Positions 1 through 8,958 of a stretch of DNA of 64,000 nt are shown here, piece by piece. The notes beneath the pieces were generated by a model. That model worked only from the letters and a program-made list of their open reading frames with translations, was not told the DNA's origin and searched no databases. Numbering within the stretch: the stretch's first letter is position 1; every line of letters starts with the position of its first letter. The DNA is from UBA10365 sp041441915 (lineage in GTDB: Bacteria; Pseudomonadota; Alphaproteobacteria; Rhodobacterales; Rhodobacteraceae). The position numbers and the translations under genes were made by a program. The stretch is taken from positions 48,258 to 112,257 of the forward strand of contig JASDRS010000003.1 in the NCBI GenBank assembly GCA_041441915.1, read 5' to 3'.

Positions 1-842
1 TAAACTGCTCCCAAAGGATGTGACAGAGAATGGATCGCGCCAAGGCCTTTTTGGAACGCTACGGCCCCCATTGCGGCGGCACTCATCATATGGGCCCGAG
101 CTTCTAGGTTGGTAGGAGTGTTAAATGCTGTGGGTAGGTTTTCAAGCACAAGGCGCATACCTTCAAGGGCAATGCCTTGTGACATTGGATGATAGAAGGG
201 GCTACAATAGGCTTCAATACAGTGCGCCAGCGCATCCATTCCCGTGCCTGCCGTGATAAATGACGGCATCCCCACAGTTAGTTCAGGATCACAGATAGTG
301 ACGGTGGGCATTAGTTTGGGATGAAAGATGATCTTTTTCTTATGGGTTGTGCTGTTGGTCAAAACGCCCGCTCGTCCTACTTCCGAACCCGTGCCAGCCG
401 TGGTTGGCACTGCGATAATTGGTGCGATTTTTGACGAATCTGCGCGGGTGTACCAATCGTCAATATCTTCAAGGTCCCAAATCGAAAGGCCAGCTCTTTG
501 GCGCGCCATAAATGCAATTAACTTACCCATGTCAAGCGCTGATCCGCCACCAAAACAAATCACACCATCATGATCTCCGGCCAGATAAACGGCAATGCCC
601 TCGGCCAGATTACCTTCATTGGGGTTCGGGTCAACATTGAAAAAAATGGCTTTCCCTAGGCCACCCTTTTCCATGATTTCCAACGCTTGCGCCGTGATGG
701 GCAGCGATGCCAGAGCCTTATCGGTCACCAAAAGTGGGCGTGAGACGGCTGTGTCTTTGCAATGCACCGCTAATTCTTCAATGCGTTTGAGGCCAAATTT
801 GACCGCAGTGGGATAGTTCCAATTTATGGTCGAGACGCTCAT
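1..842 (-). CDS. Iron-containing alcohol dehydrogenase (3' end outside window)
   Basis: Translating the minus strand from the ATG at 842 gives an open frame of about 280 residues that runs off the left edge. Family (group III, Fe-ADH) members are about 380 residues, so the last quarter is missing here. Visible signatures are the nucleotide-binding GGGSALDMGK, the TTAGTGSEV stretch, and metal-site segments DALAHCIEAY and IHSLSHPLGA. It should oxidise an alcohol, or reduce the aldehyde, with NAD(P) in the cytoplasm. The ATG overlaps the stop of the upstream aldehyde dehydrogenase remnant (ATGA), so the two were once translationally coupled. Substrate is unknown. With the partner dehydrogenase dead, it may have lost its original pathway context. 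Confidence 0.9.
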   Translation of the reverse strand, partial: MSVSTINWNYPTAVKFGLKRIEELAVHCKDTAVSRPLLVTDKALASLPITAQALEIMEKGGLGKAIFFNVDPNPNEGNLAEGIAVYLAGDHDGVICFGGGSALDMGKLIAFMARQRAGLSIWDLEDIDDWYTRADSSKIAPIIAVPTTAGTGSEVGRAGVLTNSTTHKKKIIFHPKLMPTVTICDPELTVGMPSFITAGTGMDALAHCIEAYCSPFYHPMSQGIALEGMRLVLENLPTAFNTPTNLEARAHMMSAAAMGAVAFQKGLGAIHSLSHPLGAV

Positions 843-1131
843 TTTTTCACCTTATTTAGATGGTATGATTTCGGGCGAGTCACAGAATAACAGTCAAGCA
901 CCGACAGTGATCCACCGTGGCCAGTGTCTTTGCAGCCTGCCCATAAAAGGGCAGGATCAAGATAACCGCAGCGGTTCATAAATATGGTGTCCATCTTAAT
1001 GCGCGCACCAATGGGCTTACAGCCCAAGGGCTTTGCGCTGTAGAAGCACGGACTACATTGGCTTCGGCCAGTGAAAGCACGGGCCGCTTGGAATAAATGC
1101 TTCCATCTAGAGGCGAGATACATTGCACCAT
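839..1131 (-). pseudogene. Aldehyde dehydrogenase remnant, only N- and C-termini left
   Basis: The minus strand from ATG 1131 reads MVQCISPLDGSIYSKRPVLS and continues LAEANVVRASTAQSPWAVSPL, a typical aldehyde dehydrogenase N-terminus. Near 1010-1015 the similarity jumps, in another reading frame, to a typical ALDH C-terminus (IFMNRCGYLDPALLWAGCKD, then TRPKSYHL) ending at the TGA at 839-841. A family protein is about 460-500 residues; fewer than 100 codons remain. The NAD-binding region and the catalytic Cys and Glu are gone, consistent with one internal deletion of about 1.1 kb. The gene lies between a glutamine-synthetase-like ligase and an Fe-ADH, so it was probably the aldehyde-oxidising step of an amine or alcohol catabolic operon. 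Confidence 0.85.
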
Positions 1132-1202
1132 ATTTATTATGTCGATCCTTCTTGCGCCCCTGAATGGCACGTTAGTTACCCAAAGGGTCCATCTTCAGAA
1201 GA

Positions 1203-2567
1203 TTAAGCCCGTTCAAAGCCACGCGCGCGTTCCCAATTGGTCACGACACGAAGGCTTTCCTCGATCTCCCACATGGCGGCACGGTGGTAATGGGCAACCA
1301 CATTTTCACCCAAAGCAGATTTTAGAAATTCAGAATCGTGCAGCTCTTTTGCCGCTTCTAACAGCGAGTTAGGAATGGCCGTGGCGTCGCCTGCACTATA
1401 AAGATCGCCGGTGACGGCGGACTCAAGTTTCATCCCCTTTTCAATTCCATCAAGTCCCGCAGCTAGTAACGCTGCGCAGGCTAAATAGGGGTTTAAATCG
1501 GCGCCACCAATGCGGCATTCAACGCGCACGCCCTTGGTGTCTTCGCTGCAAACGCGAAAACCCGCGGTGCGATTGTCAAGGCTCCACACCGCTTTGGTGG
1601 GGGCAAACATGCCCACGCAAAAGCGTTTATAGGAATTCACATAAGGTGCCAAAAAGTAGGTAAAATTGCGAGCGTGAGCTAGTTGACCCGCCATATAGCT
1701 GCGCATCAGGCTTGACATTCCATGCGGCGATTTGGGGTCAAAGAAAACATTCTTTCCCTTTGCCCAAAGCGACTGATGCACATGCGATGAAGAGCCAGCC
1801 ATTTCATGGTTATATTTAGCCATGAAGGTGGCGGATTTGCCATGCTTCTGGGCTATTTCTTTTGTCGCCCATTTAATTATTGAATGCATGTCGGCGGTAT
1901 CAATCGCGTCAGAATATTTGGCGTTTATCTCTTCTTGGCCCGCTTCGGCCTCGCCTTTAGTGCATTCGATGGGGATGCCGGCATTATAAAGATGATTACG
2001 CAGATCGCGCATGATTGGCTCATCACGGGCAGTGCCCATGATGCCGTAATCAACATTATAGCGTGCTACGGGGGTAAGGGTTGTATATTTCGCATCAAAA
2101 AGTTGTGCGTATGTTTCTTCAAAAAGGTAGAACTCAAGCTCGGTCGCCATCATGGGTTCAAGCCCCATCGCGTGGGCGCGTTCGACTTGGCGCATCAATA
2201 TGCTGCGCGGCGCATGGGGTACAAGTTCACGCGTGTGGTGATCGTACAAATCACACATCACCATGGCTGTTCCGGGCAACCAAGGAACCCGACGAATGGT
2301 GTCTAGGTTGGGTTTTAGGGTGTAATCACCGTAACCATGTCTCCAAGAAGATGCCTCATACCCCTGAACAGTGATCATATCTAGATCGGTGGCAAACAGG
2401 TAGTTGCAGCAGTGAGTTTCTTCATAGGCGCTTTCAATGAAGTGCATGGCATGAAAGCGTTTCCCCTGAAGGCGGCCCTGCATATCGCAGGCACAGGTAA
2501 TCACAGTGTCGATCTCTCTGGCCTTGATGGCTGTGTTCAAGGCAGAGAAAGTCATGTTTGCAGGCAT
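1203..2567 (-). CDS. Glutamine synthetase family protein (PuuA-like amine ligase)
   Basis: A 454-residue protein of the glutamine synthetase catalytic family. It has the ATP/glutamate-site signature around HEMAGSSSHVHQSLW, the FAPTKAVWSLDNRTAGFRV segment, and the acidic EAEAGQEEINAKYSDAID region. The ATG at 2567 is chosen because CGGAGA lies a good distance upstream; a longer frame from 2588 lacks a ribosome site. Length and sequence style fit gamma-glutamyl-amine/polyamine synthetases (PuuA/IpuC/FluG-like) better than housekeeping GlnA. Family role: ATP-dependent gamma-glutamylation of an amine or ammonia in the cytoplasm. The neighbouring ALDH pseudogene and Fe-ADH support an amine or alcohol catabolic cluster, but the substrate cannot be read from sequence. 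Confidence 0.85.
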   Translation of the reverse strand: MPANMTFSALNTAIKAREIDTVITCACDMQGRLQGKRFHAMHFIESAYEETHCCNYLFATDLDMITVQGYEASSWRHGYGDYTLKPNLDTIRRVPWLPGTAMVMCDLYDHHTRELVPHAPRSILMRQVERAHAMGLEPMMATELEFYLFEETYAQLFDAKYTTLTPVARYNVDYGIMGTARDEPIMRDLRNHLYNAGIPIECTKGEAEAGQEEINAKYSDAIDTADMHSIIKWATKEIAQKHGKSATFMAKYNHEMAGSSSHVHQSLWAKGKNVFFDPKSPHGMSSLMRSYMAGQLAHARNFTYFLAPYVNSYKRFCVGMFAPTKAVWSLDNRTAGFRVCSEDTKGVRVECRIGGADLNPYLACAALLAAGLDGIEKGMKLESAVTGDLYSAGDATAIPNSLLEAAKELHDSEFLKSALGENVVAHYHRAAMWEIEESLRVVTNWERARGFERA

Positions 2568-2765
2568 TGGGCGTCTCCGATATAACACCCTGCCCCCGCA
2601 ATGGGGCAGGGTGTTTAAGTTGGTAACGGTACGGTTGGCCAGCTTTGGCTATTGTTTCATTGTATTTGGGGATGATACCCACAATTTCAGCTTTTAAAGA
2701 ACTTTCCTAATCATTTTATACTATTTTATAATTACTTATAGATAAAAATTTGTGTAAAATTTTTG

Positions 2766-2793
2766 TTGAAAAAAGATGGCACTCTGATACAAC
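2766..2793 (+). promoter_or_regulatory. Possible sigma70-like promoter of the glycine riboswitch/gcv operon
   Basis: TTGAAA at 2766-2771 and TACAAC at 2788-2793 are separated by 16 nt and sit just before the first conserved riboswitch bases. The region upstream (about 2700-2765) is very AT-rich, as expected of a promoter. The -10 match is modest, so this is a position-based guess. Confidence 0.3.
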
Positions 2794-2804
2794 ATAGTTG
2801 TCTT

Positions 2805-2972
2805 GACGGGAGAAGCTATATCACCATTTTGATCTAGTGCCGAAGGAGCAACCGCCCTGGTAAACTCTCAGGCAAAAGGACCGTAAGATAATAGATTCTG
2901 GAGAGTGGCTGCGGCCCGCCGAAGGGATAATAATCTCAGGCGCCTAAAAAGGGTAGGTACAGAAGGGGCATC
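2805..2972 (+). promoter_or_regulatory. Tandem glycine riboswitch upstream of gcvT
   Basis: Two successive aptamer-like units are readable. The first has GCCGAAGGAGCAA, then AAACTCTCAGGCAAAAGGACCG and TCTGGAGAG. The second has CCGCCGAAGGG, then AATCTCAGGC and ACAGAAGGGG. These are the core sequences of the glycine riboswitch, usually tandem and usually upstream of glycine cleavage genes, exactly as here. In this class glycine binding normally switches gcv expression on. Boundaries are approximate. Confidence 0.93.
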
Positions 2973-3002
2973 GTGAACGGGGGTTACCCGTTTGATTGAT
3001 GC
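2968..3002 (+). other. Hairpin between riboswitch and gcvT start (possible expression platform)
   Basis: GCATC (2968-2972) can pair with GATGC (2998-3002), enclosing an inner stem of AACGGG and CCCGTT. No U-run follows, so it is not a classic intrinsic terminator. It ends about 37 nt before the gcvT ATG and its 5' arm touches the 3' end of aptamer 2. It could control translation through alternative pairing; this is inference from position and pairing only. Confidence 0.4.
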
Positions 3003-3038
3003 TGGGTTCTTTAAGCTGGCATGAGTAAGGAGGGCGTG

Positions 3039-4181
3039 ATGTCCGAACTCGCAATGCCGCCGCTTGCCAAGCTAGTATTAGAAGATTTGCATATTGAATT
3101 TGGGGCTAGACTGGTGCCCTTTGCTGGTTATAATATGCCCGTTCAGTATAACATGGGCGTTATGGCTGAACATTTGCATTGTCGTACAGCGGTTGGGTTT
3201 TTTGATGTCAGTCACATGGGGCAAGTTTTGCTTTACCCCAAAAATAGCATGATAGATTTGGGGCTAGCCTTAGAGCGATTGATGCCGGTCGATGTGCTGG
3301 GTCTGGCCCCATGGCGGCAGCGCTATGGTTTGCTTACCACGTGTAGCGGCGGCCTTTTGGATGATCTGATGTTTGCCAACCGTGGCGATCATTTTTTGAT
3401 GGTGGTTAATGCATCGCGTAAAACTGAAGATATGGCCCATCTGATCGCTGAACTCAGCAATGTGGCTCATATCGCGTTGCTTAATGACCGCGCGCTTTTT
3501 GCTCTGCAAGGGCCTTTGGCGGCTCATGTGCTTTTGCGTTTGATCCCTGACATCGGTTGCATGCACTTTATGGACTGCGGCATCTTTCAAAGCTGCTTTG
3601 GTGCGATGTGGATTTCGCGGTCGGGCTACACTGGCGAAGACGGGTTTGAAATTTCTATTGTTAATAACACGGCCCAAGATTTTGCTCGTGCTCTTTTGGC
3701 CATGCCCGAAGTTGCCCCTATTGGCCTTGGCGCGCGCGACAGCTTACGGCTAGAAGCGGGCCTTTGCCTTTATGGGCATGAGATTGACCTTGCAACATCG
3801 CCCATCGAAGCGGGGCTTATCTGGGCCATTCCAAAGTCGCGCAGGCCAAGTGGAGAAAGGGCAGGCGGCTTTTTGGGAGATACACGCATTTTGCAGGAGA
3901 TAGCCGCAGGCCCCGCACGCAAAAGGGTCGGCCTGCGACCCCAAGGGCGAGCCCCTATGCGTGATGGAACGATGTTGTATTCACTAGATGGAGCCAAAGT
4001 GGGTAGCATCACCTCAGGTGGTTTTGGCCCTTCATTGCAGGCGCCCATCGCGATGGGCTTGGTTGACGCCCACCTGAACACACTTGGAATGGAAATTTTG
4101 GGCGACGTGCGCGGCAAAAAATTGCCTGTGCAAATATGTAGCTTTCCATTTTACCCCACTAATTATCTCAAACGGAGTTAG
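3039..4181 (+). CDS. gcvT: Glycine cleavage system T protein (aminomethyltransferase)
   Basis: A 380-residue T protein that transfers the methylene group from the aminomethyl-lipoyl H protein to tetrahydrofolate, releasing ammonia. Family sequence is clear in the N-terminal LVPFAGYNMPVQYN and FFDVSHMGQ, in SRSGYTGEDGFEI, and in the C-terminal barrel region. The start is the ATG at 3039: an AAGGAGG ribosome site lies just upstream, inside the longer frame that begins at 3021. First gene of gcvT-gcvH-gcvP under the glycine riboswitch, 2 nt before gcvH. Confidence 0.95.
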   Translation: MSELAMPPLAKLVLEDLHIEFGARLVPFAGYNMPVQYNMGVMAEHLHCRTAVGFFDVSHMGQVLLYPKNSMIDLGLALERLMPVDVLGLAPWRQRYGLLTTCSGGLLDDLMFANRGDHFLMVVNASRKTEDMAHLIAELSNVAHIALLNDRALFALQGPLAAHVLLRLIPDIGCMHFMDCGIFQSCFGAMWISRSGYTGEDGFEISIVNNTAQDFARALLAMPEVAPIGLGARDSLRLEAGLCLYGHEIDLATSPIEAGLIWAIPKSRRPSGERAGGFLGDTRILQEIAAGPARKRVGLRPQGRAPMRDGTMLYSLDGAKVGSITSGGFGPSLQAPIAMGLVDAHLNTLGMEILGDVRGKKLPVQICSFPFYPTNYLKRS

Positions 4182-4183
4182 AC

Positions 4184-4543
4184 ATGAAATATACACAAGA
4201 TCATGAATGGATGCGTGTTGAAGGCGATTTGGTGGTGGTTGGCATTACCGAACACGCTGCAACTCAACTGGGAGACGTTGTCTTTGTCGATCTACCAGAA
4301 ACTGGAACCGAGGTTATTACAGGCCAAGAGGTGGTTGTCATTGAAAGCGTGAAAGCCGCGTCAGATATCCTCGCGCCCTTAGACGGCACAATCGTTGAGA
4401 TTAATGCAGATCTGGCTGACAACCCAGGCCTCGTTAATGAAGACCCTGATGGGCGGGCGTGGTTTTTCAAAATGAATATCAAAGATATGGCGGCCCTAGA
4501 TGGCTTTATGACCAGCGCAGAATATGCGGCTTTGGTGGGCTAG
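4184..4543 (+). CDS. gcvH: Glycine cleavage system H protein
   Basis: A 119-residue lipoyl carrier that shuttles the aminomethyl group between the P and T proteins. The lipoylation motif VVVIESVKAASD places the modified lysine at residue 57, and length and fold elements are standard. GGAGTTAGAC precedes the ATG. It lies immediately after gcvT and about 40 nt before gcvP, so it is cotranscribed under the glycine riboswitch. Confidence 0.97.
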   Translation: MKYTQDHEWMRVEGDLVVVGITEHAATQLGDVVFVDLPETGTEVITGQEVVVIESVKAASDILAPLDGTIVEINADLADNPGLVNEDPDGRAWFFKMNIKDMAALDGFMTSAEYAALVG

Positions 4544-4585
4544 TCAAAGGAAGAGCGTACTTTTAACTGGATAGATGGATGCATC

Positions 4586-7420
4586 ATGACCTTCACCAAA
4601 AGCGACTATAATCCCTATGATTTTGCGGGCAGCAGGCATATCGGCCCTTCGGGTGCGGAAATTGATCAAATGCTGGCCGTAATTGGAGTAAAAAGTCTAG
4701 ATCATTTGATTGATGAAACTATTCCTGCGTCCATCCGGCAAAAAGCTGATCTCAATTGGCCGGCCCTGTCCGAACACGATCTTTTAACTCATTTACGCCA
4801 AACAGCTTCAAAAAATAAAGTCATGATCAGCCTGATTGGACAAGGCTATTATGGCACCGTTACGCCGCCGGTGATTGGCCGCAATATTTTGGAAAATCCT
4901 GCTTGGTATACGGCCTATACGCCCTATCAGCCCGAAATTGCCCAAGGTCGACTCGAGGCTTTGCTCAATTACCAAACTATGGTTGCGGATTTGACGGGAT
5001 TACCAATTTCCAACGCATCCCTTCTTGATGAGGCGACGGCTGCCGCCGAAGCCATGACCATGGCTGAAAGATCATCAAAATCCAAATCCAAAACCTTTTT
5101 CGTTGATGAAAACTGCCATCCCCAAACCATCGCCGTGATTAAAACCCGCGCAGAGCCAATTGGCGTTCAGGTGACCGTTGGGGCGCCAGACCGTCTGTCA
5201 GCCATGGACGTATTTGGTGCAATTTTTCAATATCCTGGCACATTTGGTCATGTGTGCGACTTTTCGGTCGAATGCGCGTCACTGCACGCTCAGGGCGCTT
5301 TGGCGATTGTGGCCACTGATCTTTTGGCACTTTGTATGTTATCGGATCCAGGTACTATGGGGGCCGATATAGCGGTGGGTTCAGCACAGCGTTTTGGTGT
5401 GCCAATGGGCTATGGTGGGCCGCACGCGGCGTTTTTATCCTGCACTGATGCCCTCAAGCGTGCTGTCCCAGGTCGCATAGTGGGTGTTTCAATAGATGCA
5501 CGTGGTAACAAGGCCTATCGGTTAGCCTTGCAGACCCGCGAACAACATATCCGCCGTGAAAAAGCAACTTCAAATGTATGCACCGCTCAAGCGCTTTTAG
5601 CCGTCATGGCATCATTCTATGCGATATTTCATGGCCCGAAGGGGCTGCGCGCCATAGCTGAGCGGGTTCATCTAAACACTACGTATTTAGCACATACCTT
5701 GCGTACCGCTGGGATCAAACTGGTGAACAAAACCTTTTTTGACACGATCACCCTTGATGTGGGAACCGAGCAATTAAAAATTCTAAGCGCCGCTCGGGAT
5801 ATGGGGATGAACTTCCGAAAAATAGACCAAGATTGTGTAGGGATCAGCTTGGATGAGACTACCGATCATGATGTGCTCGATAGGATATTCCAGATTTTTG
5901 GCGTAAAAACCCCAACTGCACGACATGAGAAATTGGGTTTTTCTGAAGTCTTGCTTCGGCCAGCACATTTTTTAACCCACGGGATTTTTAATCAGAATGG
6001 CTCAGAATTCGAAATCATGCGATATATGCGCCGCTTAGCTGACCGGGATTTGGCGCTTGACCGCGCGATGATTCCGCTTGGTTCATGCACCATGAAATTG
6101 AATTCTGCCGTGGAAATGATGCCGCTCAGCTGGCCCGAGTTTAGCAATCTACATCCTTTTGCACCGGCAGATCAGGCCGCAGGCTACCATGCAGCAATAG
6201 ATGATCTGTCTGAAAAACTTTGCGCAATTACCGGCTATGATGCGATTTCAATGCAGCCCAATTCTGGGGCTCAGGGGGAATATGCGGGGCTTTTGACCAT
6301 TCAAGCTTATCATATGGCCAACGACCAGGGCGCACGCAGCATTTGCCTTATCCCAGTGTCCGCCCATGGCACCAACCCTGCTTCGGCGAAGATGGCGGGG
6401 CTTGATGTTGTAGTTGTGGGGTCCGATGCCAGTGGGGATATTGACCTTGAAGATTTTAAGGCCAAAGCAGCTGCAGCGGGGGATAGGCTGTCGTCTTGTA
6501 TGATCACCTATCCGTCAACCCATGGTGTTTTTGAGGAAACGCTCAAAGAGGTTTGTGCCATTGTACATCAGCATGGCGGTATGGTCTATATTGATGGCGC
6601 TAATATGAATGCGATGGTTGGCTTGGTTAAACCTGGCGAAGTAGGCGGCGATGTGAGCCACCTAAACCTACACAAAACCTTTGCCATTCCCCATGGTGGT
6701 GGTGGGCCTGGTATGGGACCTATTGCGGTTAAAGCGCATCTTGCCCCCTATTTGCCTGGTCATCCGGAAACCAACGCCGAGCAGGGGCCCGTCTCGGCTG
6801 CGCCCTATGGATCTGCCTCGATCTTACTGATATCTTGGGCGTATTGTCTTTTGATGGGCGGTAAAGGAGTTACTGATGCCACCCGGATTGCGATCTTAAA
6901 TGCCAATTATATTGCAGCTCGGCTTAAGGATGCGTTTGATGTGCTCTACACTGGTAAAAAAGGCCGCGTGGCCCATGAATGTATCTTAGACACACGCCCT
7001 TTTTCCCACTTTGGTGTGACTGTTGATGACATTGCAAAGCGGTTAATCGACAACGGGTTTCACGCCCCAACCATGAGCTGGCCCGTGGTCGGAACCTTAA
7101 TGGTAGAACCCACAGAATCGGAAAGTAAGTCAGAAATAGATCGCTTCATCATATCGCTTTTGTCTATCCGTGCCGAGATTGAAACTATCAAGCAAGGGCA
7201 TCTGCGTTACGAAGATAGCCCATTGAACCATGCGCCCCATACGGTTGAAGATTTGATTGGACATTGGTCGCGCCCTTATACGCGCGAAGAGGGCTGTTTT
7301 CCTCCAGGCGCGCACAGAGCAGACAAATATTGGCCTGCCGTTGGTAGGGTTGATAATATCTGGGGTGACCGCAATCTATCGTGCGTCTGCCCGCCTTTGG
7401 AAAGCTACATAGCGAATTAA
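4586..7420 (+). CDS. gcvP: Glycine dehydrogenase (decarboxylating), P protein, fused form
   Basis: A 944-residue single-chain P protein, PLP-dependent, that decarboxylates glycine and loads the aminomethyl group on GcvH. N- and C-terminal halves that are separate subunits in some bacteria are fused here. The PLP lysine lies in HLNLHKTFAIPHGGGGPG, and the family signatures MIPLGSCTMKLN and SAHGTNPASAKMAG are present. The usual length is about 950-960 residues, so it looks complete. It ends the riboswitch-controlled operon; no gcvR- or lpd-type gene is adjacent. Confidence 0.97.
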   Translation: MTFTKSDYNPYDFAGSRHIGPSGAEIDQMLAVIGVKSLDHLIDETIPASIRQKADLNWPALSEHDLLTHLRQTASKNKVMISLIGQGYYGTVTPPVIGRNILENPAWYTAYTPYQPEIAQGRLEALLNYQTMVADLTGLPISNASLLDEATAAAEAMTMAERSSKSKSKTFFVDENCHPQTIAVIKTRAEPIGVQVTVGAPDRLSAMDVFGAIFQYPGTFGHVCDFSVECASLHAQGALAIVATDLLALCMLSDPGTMGADIAVGSAQRFGVPMGYGGPHAAFLSCTDALKRAVPGRIVGVSIDARGNKAYRLALQTREQHIRREKATSNVCTAQALLAVMASFYAIFHGPKGLRAIAERVHLNTTYLAHTLRTAGIKLVNKTFFDTITLDVGTEQLKILSAARDMGMNFRKIDQDCVGISLDETTDHDVLDRIFQIFGVKTPTARHEKLGFSEVLLRPAHFLTHGIFNQNGSEFEIMRYMRRLADRDLALDRAMIPLGSCTMKLNSAVEMMPLSWPEFSNLHPFAPADQAAGYHAAIDDLSEKLCAITGYDAISMQPNSGAQGEYAGLLTIQAYHMANDQGARSICLIPVSAHGTNPASAKMAGLDVVVVGSDASGDIDLEDFKAKAAAAGDRLSSCMITYPSTHGVFEETLKEVCAIVHQHGGMVYIDGANMNAMVGLVKPGEVGGDVSHLNLHKTFAIPHGGGGPGMGPIAVKAHLAPYLPGHPETNAEQGPVSAAPYGSASILLISWAYCLLMGGKGVTDATRIAILNANYIAARLKDAFDVLYTGKKGRVAHECILDTRPFSHFGVTVDDIAKRLIDNGFHAPTMSWPVVGTLMVEPTESESKSEIDRFIISLLSIRAEIETIKQGHLRYEDSPLNHAPHTVEDLIGHWSRPYTREEGCFPPGAHRADKYWPAVGRVDNIWGDRNLSCVCPPLESYIAN

Positions 7421-7538
7421 ATGACGCTAGATCAACATTTTAACTAGCCCAAAAAATCTCACTTTTGAGGAGCTAAGTTTAGGAATTGCTTAGAGCCTGA
7501 GTTGAGTGCTAGCCGTTTGAAAAATGAAAGGTCTTTGC

Positions 7539-8951
7539 ATGACAGAAATTCACAATTTGAGTGCCATTGATTTGTCTCAAAAACTGCGAAGTCGAGAAAT
7601 TTCCGCGATAGAGGTGATGCAAGCGACCTTAGCGCGCATTCACGATGTGAACCCGAAGGTTAACGCAATCATCGCGCTTGCAGATACGCAGCACTTGATT
7701 GAGCAAGCTAAAGCAGCGGATCAAGCCAAAACCTGTGGGGTCTTGCATGGGATACCTTTTGCAGTGAAAGATCTGACCGATGTGGTGGGCTTGCCCACTT
7801 CAAAAGGATCCCCTTTGTTTGCTGGTACTATACCTGCTGCGGATGGGCTTATGGTAACGCGCCTACGCAACAGTGGCGCGATTTTTATTGGCAAAACTAA
7901 CACGCCCGAGTTTGGCTTGGGATCGCATACGTTCAATCCAGTTTTTGGGACAACAAAAAATCCGTATAACACTTTGGTATCGGCGGGTGGATCATCGGGT
8001 GGGGCAGGGGCTGCTTTGGCCACGCGTATGGTTGCTCTGGCAGATGGTTCTGACATGATGGGCAGCTTGCGCAATCCAGCTGCATGGAATAATATTTATG
8101 GTTTCAGGCCTACTTGGTCTTTGGTGCCATCGGAGCCTGAGGGTGAGTTGTTTTTTAATGAGCTTTCAACCCCTGGCCCAATGGCGCGGTCTCCGCAAGA
8201 TTTGGCGCTTTTGCTTAATGTGCAAGCGGGACTTGATGCAAGGCTGCCTCATGGCATCGCGTCAAAAGACTATTTGGCAGGCATAAATGAACCGCTCGAT
8301 CCGACGAAGTTGGGCTGGCTTGGGGATTGGAGTGGGGCCTATCCAATAGAAGAAGGCATCATTGAGCTTTGCCAATCTGCACTAGGCCAAATGGCTGCTT
8401 TGGATTGCAAAGTTGAATCGCTGGAGGCGCCGTTTTCGGCCGCAGCCCTTTGGGAAAGTTGGACGGTTCTGCGGTCCTGGTTCGTGGCAATGGCGCAAAG
8501 TGCAACTTTTGAAAAAACTGAAAACCGCGACCACATGAAGTTGGAATTGATCTGGGAGGTAGAGCGCGGTCTAATGATGTCGGGCGCTGATATCCATAGG
8601 GCTGGGGTGATCAGGTCGGACTGGTATGTCAAAGCTGCGACGCTCTTTCAAACTGTTGACTTTTTGGCGCTACCGTCAACCCAGGTTTGGCCCTTTCCTA
8701 TTGACTTACGATATCCTGAAACCATCAATGGTCGCGCTATGGATACTTACCACCGCTGGATGGAAATTGTCATTCCAGTCAGCCTTTTGGGGCTACCATG
8801 CGTAAATATCCCTGTTGGTTTCGGGGCTAATAACCTGCCATGTGGGATGCAAATTTTTGGACCACGGGGGTCTGATGCACGGCTTTTGCGCTTTGCCCAA
8901 AGTTGGCATTGTGCAACAGATTGGCCCAATGCTGTTCGCGTAAATTTTTAG
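7539..8951 (+). CDS. Amidase signature family hydrolase
   Basis: A 470-residue amidase-signature enzyme. The Ser-cisSer-Lys triad regions are visible: FAVKDLTDVVGLPTSKGSP holds the lysine, and SAGGSSGGAGAAL with DGSDMMGSLRNPA hold the serines. The start is set at 7539, preceded by GAAAGG; an in-frame ATG at 7524 would add five residues. The GSDMMGSLR stretch departs slightly from the usual G(T/S)DxGGSIR, so substrate preference may differ. It may be free-standing or weakly coupled to gcvP, about 120 nt upstream. The amide substrate is not predictable, and I do not assign it to GatA because no gatC/gatB is near. Confidence 0.85.
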   Translation: MTEIHNLSAIDLSQKLRSREISAIEVMQATLARIHDVNPKVNAIIALADTQHLIEQAKAADQAKTCGVLHGIPFAVKDLTDVVGLPTSKGSPLFAGTIPAADGLMVTRLRNSGAIFIGKTNTPEFGLGSHTFNPVFGTTKNPYNTLVSAGGSSGGAGAALATRMVALADGSDMMGSLRNPAAWNNIYGFRPTWSLVPSEPEGELFFNELSTPGPMARSPQDLALLLNVQAGLDARLPHGIASKDYLAGINEPLDPTKLGWLGDWSGAYPIEEGIIELCQSALGQMAALDCKVESLEAPFSAAALWESWTVLRSWFVAMAQSATFEKTENRDHMKLELIWEVERGLMMSGADIHRAGVIRSDWYVKAATLFQTVDFLALPSTQVWPFPIDLRYPETINGRAMDTYHRWMEIVIPVSLLGLPCVNIPVGFGANNLPCGMQIFGPRGSDARLLRFAQSWHCATDWPNAVRVNF

Positions 8952-8958
8952 ATAAACA

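Noticed and set aside
1884..2306. Plus-strand ORF of 140 codons opposite the glutamine synthetase family gene
   Set aside because: No recognisable sequence and fully covered by a conserved gene on the other strand.
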